From the IMG/VR virus record IMGVR_UViG_3300043540_000091, positions 1 through 64,000 of that record: a stretch of 64,000 nucleotides of DNA; one strand, written 5' to 3'. A program made the position numbers and the translations under genes. The notes under the pieces were generated by a model. It made no database searches. It was not told the origin of the DNA and saw nothing but the letters and a program-made list of their open reading frames with translations. Source of the DNA: a virus. Below, one piece after another: positions 1 to 6,312 of this stretch (position 1 is its first letter; each line of letters begins with the position of its first letter).

Positions 1-189
1 CTTGCAACATGTCATGCGGTAGACCATACCGTCTCCCATGCTCACGGTGCTGTCCATGCTGTCCATGCTGAACAGGATCACATTCCACAGCTCCGTTGGA
101 CTGGCTTGGTCGTCAAGAAGTACATGGTACTGCGTGCCGTTGATCAGGACGTAGGTCGAGCGCTTGTCAAACCACTCATACATGCTCAT
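1..189 (-). CDS. Hypothetical protein, C-terminus beyond left edge
   Basis: Only the first 63 residues are visible; the frame stays open to the window edge. The ATG lies one base after the TGA of the preceding gene, which supports translational coupling in the leftward operon. The visible part has an odd Met/Ser/Asp-rich stretch (SMDSMDS) made by a short direct DNA repeat near 48-70. No family is recognised. Confidence 0.6.
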   Translation of the reverse strand, partial: MSMYEWFDKRSTYVLINGTQYHVLLDDQASPTELWNVILFSMDSMDSTVSMGDGMVYRMTCCK

Positions 190-190
190 G

Positions 191-1300
191 TCACGGCCTC
201 TGGTCCAGCATCCGCACGCGGAGCATCTTGTCCTTGATCGCTAGTAACACGCGCAGCTGCTTGACCGAGATGTGCAGCTCGTCGCGGTCGGCATGGTTGT
301 CCGAGTGACGCTCAAGCACGTTTAGGAACTCGTTCTCGAACGGGGTCAGGTTAGGAGTGCGAGGTCCGTGGATGAGGTCCCTGTCCTCGCCCGTGATCAG
401 CACGTGGGTGTCGCTCACGCGCTTGTACTGAGGCGGCACCTCGAACTGGTCCTGGTCCTTGGTCTGCTCCTGAGCCTTGCCGATGGTCTCGGTGAGCTTG
501 TTGATCAGGTCCTGCTGGGACGTGATCATCTTGCCCATCTCCTCGATGCGGATGGCAGCCTTCTCGATGCGGTAGTCGCGCTCGCGAAGCTCCATGTCTT
601 TGCCAGCAAGCTCTACCTTGTGCGCCTCGCGCAGCTGCGAGATCTCGTTCTTGCGGCGGTGTACCTGGTCGTTCAGGTCGCGGACCTCTGCCCTCAGTCG
701 CTCCACCTCCTGCTTGGCCAGGAGAAGCTCGTCGCTCGGCGTGATGCTGAGGTGCTTGAGCTTGTTCGCCCTCTTGACCACGATGGCCGTGTTCTGGACC
801 TTGGGATGAGGCTTAGGCGCGATGTAGGTCTTGACCTGGTTGTCCTTCTCAAGGATGGCCATGATCTGAGGCAGGTACTCAGCTCGGAAGTAGCGGTATT
901 CCTGACTATCGGACATGCCGACGTTTACGTACCAGGCCTTCTTGACCTTGCCAGCCACGCACAGCTGGCCGAGCCTGCTGCGAACCGTGTTGACTGCTAT
1001 GTTCACCTTGCCGCCGACTGGATCTGTCGGGACGCCGTACTTCTTGAGCAGGTCGACCGTGACGTCGGTAGAGTATCGGTACTTCTGCTTGTCCTCCACC
1101 AGCTTCTTGGCGCGGCTCACGAAGCTGCCAAGTGAGTACTCGTCCATCTTGAGCAGCACGGCTGGAACCTTGTTGGTCAGCTTGAGGATTCCCTCCTTGT
1201 CGCACAGGTCGGTCACGACCTTGCAGGCTTCCTCGCCTGTAAGTCCAACACGCTCCATCATCTGCTCGATGGTCATCTTGGCATCGCTCTGGTCGTTCAT
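191..1300 (-). CDS. Hypothetical protein with winged-helix-like N-terminus and coiled coil
   Basis: This 369-residue protein has a helix-rich, basic N-terminal half (about 1-160) that looks like tandem small helical or winged-helix modules, then a long charged coiled coil at about 190-280 (heptads such as EVERLRAEVRDLNDQV) and a polar C-terminal tail. The start is fixed by a strong Shine-Dalgarno (GGAGG) seven bases upstream. The composition would fit a DNA-binding or scaffolding role, but this is inference; no named family is recognised. It is a distal gene of the leftward operon and contains no membrane segment. Confidence 0.65.
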   Translation of the reverse strand: MNDQSDAKMTIEQMMERVGLTGEEACKVVTDLCDKEGILKLTNKVPAVLLKMDEYSLGSFVSRAKKLVEDKQKYRYSTDVTVDLLKKYGVPTDPVGGKVNIAVNTVRSRLGQLCVAGKVKKAWYVNVGMSDSQEYRYFRAEYLPQIMAILEKDNQVKTYIAPKPHPKVQNTAIVVKRANKLKHLSITPSDELLLAKQEVERLRAEVRDLNDQVHRRKNEISQLREAHKVELAGKDMELRERDYRIEKAAIRIEEMGKMITSQQDLINKLTETIGKAQEQTKDQDQFEVPPQYKRVSDTHVLITGEDRDLIHGPRTPNLTPFENEFLNVLERHSDNHADRDELHISVKQLRVLLAIKDKMLRVRMLDQRP

Positions 1301-1361
1301 GTGTCCCTCCAGGGGTAGTTATTTAGGTACAACATGAACATACTACAGCGACCGCTGGCCG

Positions 1362-1685
1362 TCAATCTTCGGTGAACAGCGTCTTCTTGAGGTTCTTGCC
1401 CGCGTCAGGGCCGAGGTCTGCCTTGATGGTCCGAGTCACGGTCACCTCCATCCTGATCTCTTCCGGCCATACCTTCACCGGCTCGTATCTGCCAAGTACA
1501 TCCAATGGCTCGACCTTGGTACTGTACGTCACGCTGGTAGCATATCCGATCAGACGACTGTTCACATAGATCCTTGCTCGTGCGCCCATGAGCATTCTCG
1601 CGGTTCTTCGCCATGCCCATGTGAACGGCACCATGCTCACAGCTGCGGCTGACAGAAGTCCTCTCAGGAACCTTCTTCGATCCAT
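1362..1685 (-). CDS. Tail-tube-like protein with Tat-like signal/anchor
   Basis: The 107-residue product starts with a twin-arginine-type leader: MDRRRFLRG followed by a hydrophobic stretch LLSAAAVSMVPFTWAW and then Arg residues. From residue 33 it resembles the phage's own tail tube protein at 35651-36127: both share GARA, VN, a central LGRY.P motif and the same spacing over about 70 residues, then this copy stops early. The start is chosen because AGGAG lies five bases before the ATG, whereas the internal ATGs have poor sites. A tube-fold domain exported to or anchored in the inner membrane is unexpected; a decoy or superinfection role is speculation. If an internal Met is used instead, it is just a short tube paralogue. 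Confidence 0.6.
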   Translation of the reverse strand: MDRRRFLRGLLSAAAVSMVPFTWAWRRTARMLMGARARIYVNSRLIGYATSVTYSTKVEPLDVLGRYEPVKVWPEEIRMEVTVTRTIKADLGPDAGKNLKKTLFTED

Positions 1686-1742
1686 GCTTCTCCTCGTAGA
1701 GCTTCAGCATCATGATCGATGCCTAAGTCAGGACGGCGGCTA

Positions 1743-2216
1743 CTAGGCATGCTCGGACGAGTCCCCAGTCGACCGGTTTAGCCGGTCGCACTCTTCCTGG
1801 GCTCTCCTCAGCATCTCGTCGTGTTCTGACTTCCACTCGACCAATGTCCTGTGATTGAAGAAAGCTACCATCCGTACATACTCGTTCTCCATGATACCAT
1901 CCGTCTCGACCAATGTCGAGGGATCATTCTTGGTCGCGTTGAACTCCTCTATCAGCTGGCGCTTGACGCGCTTGCGCATGAGAGGTAGGTCCAGCTCGTC
2001 GATGGTCCTGCCAGCCCTCATCTGCTCGGCGGCCTTCTCGGTCTCTTCCTTCCCACCGCACGCGTCGTGATTCTCGAACTCGTAAAGCTCCTGCCACTTC
2101 TCGCGCGTCACGTAGCCTATCGCGCTGTGCACTCTGTACGTTCCGAGCGGCATACCCCAGCGGTCGGTGTCCTCCGAGATTCTCGGTATGGTGCCTATCC
2201 GTATGTACTCGCTCAC
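1743..2216 (-). CDS. Hypothetical charged protein
   Basis: A 157-residue acidic, helix-rich protein without recognised domain. A GTG start at 2216 is preferred: it overlaps the stop of the upstream gene (ATGTGA arrangement) and has AGGGAG at a normal distance. Longer in-frame starts would run well into the upstream gene. Nothing in the sequence indicates a catalytic function. Confidence 0.6.
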   Translation of the reverse strand: MSEYIRIGTIPRISEDTDRWGMPLGTYRVHSAIGYVTREKWQELYEFENHDACGGKEETEKAAEQMRAGRTIDELDLPLMRKRVKRQLIEEFNATKNDPSTLVETDGIMENEYVRMVAFFNHRTLVEWKSEHDEMLRRAQEECDRLNRSTGDSSEHA

Positions 2217-2506
2217 ATGAACTCCCTGTATCCGCGCGGACACCACCTAAGCTCGAAGCGCGAGCGTTCCTTGAGCATGCCGACAGGCTTGCCCTTCATC
2301 ACGTCGAACTCGAACGTCACGCCCGTGAGCGGATCGTAGTACCACGCCTCTATGTCTGGATCGTACTTGACGGCGGTAGCTATGAGGACTCGGATGATCC
2401 ACCACACGCCGTGCTTCTTGAGCATGGCCTTGGTCATGTATCCTACCTCGACGGCCTCGCCGACCGTTGCTTCTATCCTCTTGTCCTGTCCTACTCCCCA
2501 GCCCAT
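2213..2506 (-). CDS. Hypothetical protein
   Basis: 97 residues, rich in aromatic residues in its second half, with a possible amphipathic or membrane-associated helix around residues 33-47 (GVWWIIRVLIATAV). The ATG lies inside the end of the upstream gene and has GGAGACGC before it. It belongs to the overlapping chain of small genes in the leftward operon. Function unknown. Confidence 0.6.
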   Translation of the reverse strand: MGWGVGQDKRIEATVGEAVEVGYMTKAMLKKHGVWWIIRVLIATAVKYDPDIEAWYYDPLTGVTFEFDVMKGKPVGMLKERSRFELRWCPRGYREFM

Positions 2507-2787
2507 GCGTCTCCGATCGTGAGCATGCCTACCATGTTCTGCAGGCGCTCGGTCCAGTGCTTGAATTCCTCGGGTACCTCGACCTCGTGACCGTAGACCA
2601 CGAAGACGTACCTCTGCCAGTTGACGCCGTCCTTGATGTAGGCCATCCTGTGCTTGATGGCTACACAGCGTGCGTCGAAGCCCATGTACTCGCCTTCCCT
2701 ATTGGCAGCGTCCAGGGCGATTCGCATCAGCTTCCTGTGGTCGGTGTAGTACTTATCTTCCACCGCGAACTCATATAGAGCTATCAT
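2491..2787 (-). CDS. Hypothetical protein
   Basis: 98 residues with mixed alpha/beta character. Both ends overlap neighbours (16-17 bases each), the hallmark of this operon. No motif is recognised. Confidence 0.6.
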   Translation of the reverse strand: MIALYEFAVEDKYYTDHRKLMRIALDAANREGEYMGFDARCVAIKHRMAYIKDGVNWQRYVFVVYGHEVEVPEEFKHWTERLQNMVGMLTIGDAWAGE

Positions 2788-3187
2788 CTTCGTCCTTCTG
2801 CTTGAGCATGTATTCTATCGGAAACTGTCCCTTGCCCACGTTGGCGCGTCTGAACGCTGCGATGCGTGCGTCGCGAAGACATTCGAGCAGCTCGATCTGC
2901 CACGGTTGAGGTTCCACTCCGAAGTGTACCTTCAGCCACAGCTTCATGTTCTCTCTGCTCGTGAGCACGTACGCTGGGATCTTCGCGTTACGCAGCTTGG
3001 CCCTCGCCTTGTCACGGGCTGGGTTACGGCGATCGGCGTAATGTGCAGCGCCCAGCATGACCATCAAGATGGCGGATATCGAGAATACTATGACCATGGC
3101 TATACCGTCCACGCTCCACGGAGCGGCCTTGGGAGCTTCCTTGGCTACCGGCAGATATGGTACTCCTGCCCACGACTGAGTGTTCAT
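2771..3187 (-). CDS. Single-pass membrane protein, unknown
   Basis: 138 residues. A Pro/Ala-rich N-terminus precedes one clear transmembrane helix at about 29-48 (MVIVFSISAILMVMLGAA), followed by a basic soluble domain. By the positive-inside rule the C-terminal part is probably cytoplasmic. Overlaps the next gene start by 17 bases. The role is unknown. Confidence 0.65.
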   Translation of the reverse strand: MNTQSWAGVPYLPVAKEAPKAAPWSVDGIAMVIVFSISAILMVMLGAAHYADRRNPARDKARAKLRNAKIPAYVLTSRENMKLWLKVHFGVEPQPWQIELLECLRDARIAAFRRANVGKGQFPIEYMLKQKDEDDSSI

Positions 3188-3405
3188 CGAATGACACCTC
3201 TCTCGTAGAGCTTGTGCATGATCTTGGTTGTCAGCGCGAACTTAACCGAGTCTATCACCTGAGCGCCCTTCATGTCGTACGCCGACACGTAGAAGCTATC
3301 AGCGTACTCGAGGATCTTGGCTGCGCGATCGGCCAACAGCTCGATGTTGTCGATCTCGTGAGGATGAACGAGCAGCTGATCGTACCGTGCCTTGCGCCTG
3401 ATCAT
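3184..3405 (-). CDS. Hypothetical small protein
   Basis: 73 residues, basic at both ends, soluble. It overlaps both neighbours by four bases (ATGA junctions). No recognised family. Confidence 0.6.
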   Translation of the reverse strand: MIRRKARYDQLLVHPHEIDNIELLADRAAKILEYADSFYVSAYDMKGAQVIDSVKFALTTKIMHKLYERGVIR

Positions 3406-3731
3406 TGCTTGATCTCGCTGTCAGCCTTAGTGTCGAACAGTACCAGCTCGACCTTCTGGCGCAGCACCTGCAGCTCGGCGCTCGACACGAACCGAGCTAC
3501 CTTCTCCATCAGCTGTACTGCACGGTCTGCTTCTGCGGTCGCATGGCTGGTGTTGGTGGAGGCTGGGTAATGCTTGGTGAGGTAGCACTTGCTGCCAGGT
3601 CCGAGCACGGGATCTCCATCGATCTGACTGAATCGCCAGCCGGTGTTCTTCTCGAGGTACCTGATCGTATCAGGCGCTGCGCAACCACCAGGCATCATGA
3701 ACGTGATGTGACACTCGTAGTAAGGTTTCAT
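3402..3731 (-). CDS. Hypothetical protein, possible 2H-like fold
   Basis: 109 residues. The start at 3731 forms an ATGA overlap with the upstream stop, so longer in-frame starts are rejected. It opens with MKPYYECHITF, containing a His-x-Thr motif as in 2H phosphoesterases, and has a conserved-looking GPGSKCYLTKHYPAS segment. A second His-x-Thr/Ser is not obvious, so an enzymatic call is not made. Similar small proteins occur in other phages, from memory. Confidence 0.55.
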   Translation of the reverse strand: MKPYYECHITFMMPGGCAAPDTIRYLEKNTGWRFSQIDGDPVLGPGSKCYLTKHYPASTNTSHATAEADRAVQLMEKVARFVSSAELQVLRQKVELVLFDTKADSEIKQ

Positions 3732-4045
3732 GTGCATGGCTCCCATCCGCAGTTGCGAAGACAGTCCGCGTCCTTGCGTGGCAGCATAAGCTTGCTCCAC
3801 TTGGGCAGGTCTGATTTCCTGATGTCGAACGTCTGCATGTCGGCACCTGAGAACTGGCCGTAGGGTCTGCGCGAGCGCTCACTGATCTTCTTGTTCTTGA
3901 ACGGCACCATCCATGACTTGGTGAAGCCCTGGTTCCACCAGTAGCCCGTGACCTTGAGATGATCTCCCATGTCCATCACGTACTCGACCTCCAGCGCAAC
4001 GTCCATGAACTTCTCGTGCTTTATGAAGTCGTACTTGTCGATCAT
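3728..4045 (-). CDS. Hypothetical protein
   Basis: 105 residues, with an aromatic central part (GYWWNQGFTKSWMVPF) and a C-terminal Cys-containing tail. Starts with an ATGA-type overlap with the upstream gene. No family recognised. Confidence 0.6.
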   Translation of the reverse strand: MIDKYDFIKHEKFMDVALEVEYVMDMGDHLKVTGYWWNQGFTKSWMVPFKNKKISERSRRPYGQFSGADMQTFDIRKSDLPKWSKLMLPRKDADCLRNCGWEPCT

Positions 4046-4242
4046 CTCTTAACTCCTATCCTGATATGCATGGCCATCCTGCACAGCTGATCCTCGCCGT
4101 ACAGCTTCTTGATCAGATGATACTTCACGAAGTTCATCTTCTTGATCACGGTACCCTGGTACACATGCTGACTGAACACGTTCACGCGAGCGTAGTAGAA
4201 GAGTCCCTTCCTTGTCCACGGGTTCCTAGCAGGTGTTCTCAT
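4042..4242 (-). CDS. Hypothetical small basic protein, first gene of leftward operon
   Basis: 66 residues, strongly basic. Longer in-frame extensions run into the inverted repeat of the insertion sequence, so they are not native. The chosen ATG lies only six bases after a good extended -10 box, implying a leaderless transcript, because no Shine-Dalgarno is present. An internal Met at NFVKYH is an alternative start. Confidence 0.5.
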   Translation of the reverse strand: MRTPARNPWTRKGLFYYARVNVFSQHVYQGTVIKKMNFVKYHLIKKLYGEDQLCRMAMHIRIGVKR

Positions 4243-4248
4243 AGGACG

Positions 4249-4276
4249 ATCATACCACAATCGGTCAGACATGCAA
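4249..4276 (-). promoter_or_regulatory. Promoter of leftward operon (leaderless type)
   Basis: On the minus strand TTGCAT (-35), a 16-base spacer and TATGAT preceded by TGG (extended -10). The first ATG follows after six bases, so the start site would coincide with the start codon. The insertion sequence ends only 25 bases upstream and may have altered upstream elements. Confidence 0.6.
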
Positions 4277-4298
4277 TGTATCAAATTGAGTAAAGCTT

Positions 4299-4301
4299 TA
4301 A
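4299..4301. repeat. Possible 3-bp target duplication, left copy (TAA)
   Basis: TAA directly abuts the left inverted repeat and is matched by TAA at 5768-5770 abutting the right one. Three bases of AT-rich sequence could match by chance. Confidence 0.5.
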
Positions 4302-4324
4302 TACCTGGACTCCTTGAGTGTGCG
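4302..4324 (+). repeat. Left terminal inverted repeat of the IS
   Basis: 23 bases, reading TACCTGGACTCCTTGAGTG then TGCG; matches the right end with one mismatch. Confidence 0.85.
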
Positions 4325-4383
4325 TCCAAAGATCAATAAATAAGGAAAGTCCCGTAGTTAAAGTCACTTAAACTGTATCACAT

Positions 4384-4431
4384 TTGACATCTTCCAAATA
4401 TTTGTACAATGTGTTATTCTGTAGTTGGAAG
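4384..4431 (+). promoter_or_regulatory. IS promoter with inverted-repeat operator candidate
   Basis: TTGACA (4384-4389), a 15-base spacer and TACAAT (4405-4410) precede the small ORF. The inverted repeat CTTCCAA (4391-4397) / TTGGAAG (4425-4431) straddles the -10 region and could be a repressor site, or could fold in the RNA. The spacer is shorter than ideal. Confidence 0.45.
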
Positions 4432-4441
4432 TGAGGTTAGT

Positions 4442-4645
4442 ATGATCCAGAAAAAGCGCACGGTTGAGTTTGATGGCAAAATCTACACGGTGAAGTCCAA
4501 CAAGATTGAGGTTCCTAACTTGTCCGAGATGGACAGGTTTTCCGCCCTCCAATGGCTTATCAAGAACACCTATGCGACCGGCAGGGGCATCCGAACCAAG
4601 CACAATCCACTCGCAGGATTGGGTGGGCAATTTCCTTCAAGGTGA
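4442..4645 (+). CDS. Small IS-encoded protein
   Basis: 67 residues, soluble, basic, no recognised domain. The start has GAGG five bases upstream. It lies between the IS promoter and the transposase and is in the same frame as the main part of the transposase, but a TGA separates them. It might regulate transposition; this is inference from position. Confidence 0.5.
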   Translation: MIQKKRTVEFDGKIYTVKSNKIEVPNLSEMDRFSALQWLIKNTYATGRGIRTKHNPLAGLGGQFPSR

Positions 4646-4656
4646 AGTGATCTGCC

Positions 4657-5512
4657 ATGAAGTGCCCATGCGGTTCCGAGCAGTACACGAAGCGGGTACT
4701 TCCGTCCTCGCTCGAACAACTACCAACCTATTCCTCGTTATGAGTGCAAGGTCTGTCACAAGACCTTTTCTCGCCAAACCACGGCTCATACCTTCCGGCA
4801 AAAACGCCCGGACCTCAACCAAGAAATCCTGAAATGGTACTCGTCCAATGCCACGCAGCGACGGATGGCAAAGGTCATGGGCTGTAACCGGAAAACCGTG
4901 ATTCGTAAATTCCTGTTCATGGCGTGGCTTGCCCGTCAGGAGCATGAACGTCGCATACGATCTGGCGAACTGAAAACCGGCTACGTTCAGTTTGATGAGA
5001 TGGAAACCTTTGAACATACACGATTAAAACCGCTTTCAATCGCTCTGGCAGTCAGAGCCAAGACAGGCGAGATCATCGAAGCTCAGGTTGCTGAAATGAA
5101 TTGCCACGGCAAAGCCGCCAGCGTTTCTCAATTCAAATACGGCTGGCGTGCTGATCACCGAGCCGTGGCTAGAGAAGACGTATTGCGGCAAGTCAAACTT
5201 GTTGCCCGTGACCAGATCACGATTGTCTCGGACGCCAAGCGATCCTATCCCGCCGAAGTAAAGCGTTGGGTTCCGCACGCCGAGTTTCAGGCTGTCACAA
5301 GCCGTGTCGGGCGACGGAAGTTAAGCCAGCAAGCCAATCGCCGGAACCAGGATGATGCAATGTTTGCCTTGAACCTAGCTTGTGCCAAGATCAGGCATGA
5401 CATGAGCCGGATGGCGAGGAAGTCTTGTGTGACGACGAAGAAAGCCGAGCGGCTACAGGCGCACCTAGACCTCTACATCGCCTTCAATAACGGGTATCAG
5501 TTGGCGGCTTAG
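4657..5512 (+). pseudogene. IS1-like transposase with frameshift near 4690
   Basis: The N-terminus starts at ATG 4657 with MKCPCGSEQYTK (first Cys pair of a zinc ribbon). The rest continues in another frame from about 4690 with GYFRPRSN, then the second Cys pair ECKVCHKTFS, a helix-turn-helix around GCNRKTVIRKF and a DDE-type core. Acidic candidates are FDEME and VSDAKRSY; the usual third Glu before the terminal helix is not evident, with NQDDAMFALN in that region. The C-terminus (RKSCVTTKKAERL..HLDLYI.FNN) matches the conserved helix of IS1-like enzymes. Joining the frames needs a +1 shift, unlike the -1 programmed shift of IS1, so the copy is probably inactive or has a sequencing indel. Confidence 0.75.
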
Positions 5513-5718
5513 GCAGGAACTTTGAACTTCTTAGCGAGCCAAACATAATTCGACCACCAGCCTGTCATCGGAAGAAAGAAACCGATCACCTGATAGCGAA
5601 CAATCTCACCCGTATCAGTATCAACCGATACTTGAAGCCGGATAAAGAGCCATTGAAGCAGTAGCAGATTTAACCATCCCACCCACGAATATCCCAAAAA
5701 GATCGGTTTTGCTTTCAT
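5509..5718 (-). CDS. IS passenger: small two-helix membrane protein
   Basis: 69 residues with two hydrophobic segments (about 8-27 and 43-55), rich in Trp. It is convergent with the transposase, overlapping its stop by four bases, and lies wholly inside the element, so it travels with it. The ATG at 5718 is six bases after a TATAAT on the minus strand (5725-5730) with no Shine-Dalgarno, suggesting a leaderless message whose -35 (TTGAGT) lies in the inverted repeat. Function unknown. Confidence 0.5.
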   Translation of the reverse strand: MKAKPIFLGYSWVGWLNLLLLQWLFIRLQVSVDTDTGEIVRYQVIGFFLPMTGWWSNYVWLAKKFKVPA

Positions 5719-5744
5719 ATCGTTATTATAGATGCGTCCTGTTG

Positions 5745-5767
5745 CGCACACTCAAGGGGTCCAGGTA
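5745..5767 (-). repeat. Right terminal inverted repeat of the IS
   Basis: Reverse complement of the left end, 22 of 23 bases. Confidence 0.85.
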
Positions 5768-5770
5768 TAA
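5768..5770. repeat. Possible 3-bp target duplication, right copy (TAA)
   Basis: Directly abuts the right inverted repeat; matches 4299-4301. Confidence 0.5.
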
Positions 5771-5834
5771 GAGCAAAGGCTCGCAGGTAAAACTGAAGCT
5801 GGCCGACGAGATCAAAGGGAAGTGTGAGGCGGTC

Positions 5835-5960
5835 GTGTCCAAGTCGCACTGCGACTGCGGTACGCACAAGTGCGGCTACAAGGATGATGAGTCGCACTCG
5901 CACTGGTGCTCGGTTCACACCAAAGGCTTTCGTACACCTACTATCACAGAGGAGTTCTAA
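5835..5960 (+). CDS. Cys/His-rich microprotein next to the IS
   Basis: 41 residues from a GTG with GAGG five bases before it. The product contains C-D-C, H-K-C and H-S-H-W-C spacings (HCDCGTHKCGYKDDESHSHWC region, residues 5-25), suggesting a metal-binding knuckle. The frame is open upstream into the IS, so the native protein could have been longer and truncated by insertion; however the reconstructed empty site has an in-frame TAA and no ATG, which favours the short start. Confidence 0.45.
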   Translation: MSKSHCDCGTHKCGYKDDESHSHWCSVHTKGFRTPTITEEF

Positions 5961-5961
5961 C

Positions 5962-6267
5962 ATGTTACTGAGCAAGGAACAGATCGAGAAGACGATCTAC
6001 AAGAGCATCAAGTTCGTGAAGGTCTTCGAGGCCAAGGCAGGCGAAGACTTCAGCGCCATCAACGAGGCTACCGATTTCCTGCACAAGCATGGATACTCGG
6101 TTGGCAGCATGCAGCGCGGTGCTCCCATCGGCGTGGCCAAGGGCGACTGCGACATCTCGAAGTGGCGTAACTTTGGTCCGGATGTCCGCCAGCTGGACGG
6201 AGCCCTGGTAGCAGATAGCTTCCGCGAAGGCGGCGTCAAGCTGTACCTGGCACAGGAGCTTGAGTAG
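5962..6267 (+). CDS. Hypothetical protein
   Basis: 101 residues, soluble, alpha/beta, no family recognised. The ATG follows the stop of the preceding microprotein by one base and has GGAG eight bases upstream. It ends at a convergent junction with the baseplate gene. Confidence 0.6.
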   Translation: MLLSKEQIEKTIYKSIKFVKVFEAKAGEDFSAINEATDFLHKHGYSVGSMQRGAPIGVAKGDCDISKWRNFGPDVRQLDGALVADSFREGGVKLYLAQELE

Positions 6268-6304
6268 GTACCCAATCTGGGTACCTATGTACCTAATTGG
6301 GTAC
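6267..6304. terminator. Tandem GTACC hairpins at convergent junction
   Basis: GGTACCCA/TGGGTACC (6267-6285, three-base loop) is followed by GTACC/GGTAC (6289-6304). There is no good T-tract on either strand. A third small hairpin (CCCT/AGGG) lies in the end of the baseplate gene. A bidirectional terminator or RNA-stability element is likely from position. Confidence 0.5.
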
Positions 6305-6312
6305 TTGATTCC

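Larger units (their letters stand above)
4302..5767 (+). mobile_element. Insertion sequence, 1.47 kb, IS1-like DDE transposase
   Basis: The element is delimited by 23-bp inverted repeats: 4302-4324 begins TACCTGGACTCC and 5745-5767 is its reverse complement with a single mismatch. It is flanked by TAA on both sides. Inside are a small ORF, a frameshifted transposase and an opposite-strand passenger gene. It sits between two oppositely transcribed phage operons, in a tolerant intergenic site. The transposase has features of the IS1/IS1595 branch (Zn ribbon, then DDE fold), though a three-base duplication would be short for those families, so the family assignment is open. Confidence 0.85.

Noticed and set aside
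1405-1713. Alternative reading frame over the tube-like gene
   Set aside because: Lacks a ribosome site and gives an unstructured composition; the Tat-leader frame has a good AGGAG.
4657-4745. Programmed -1 frameshift of IS1 type
   Set aside because: The frames require +1, and no A-rich slippery heptamer is present at the junction.
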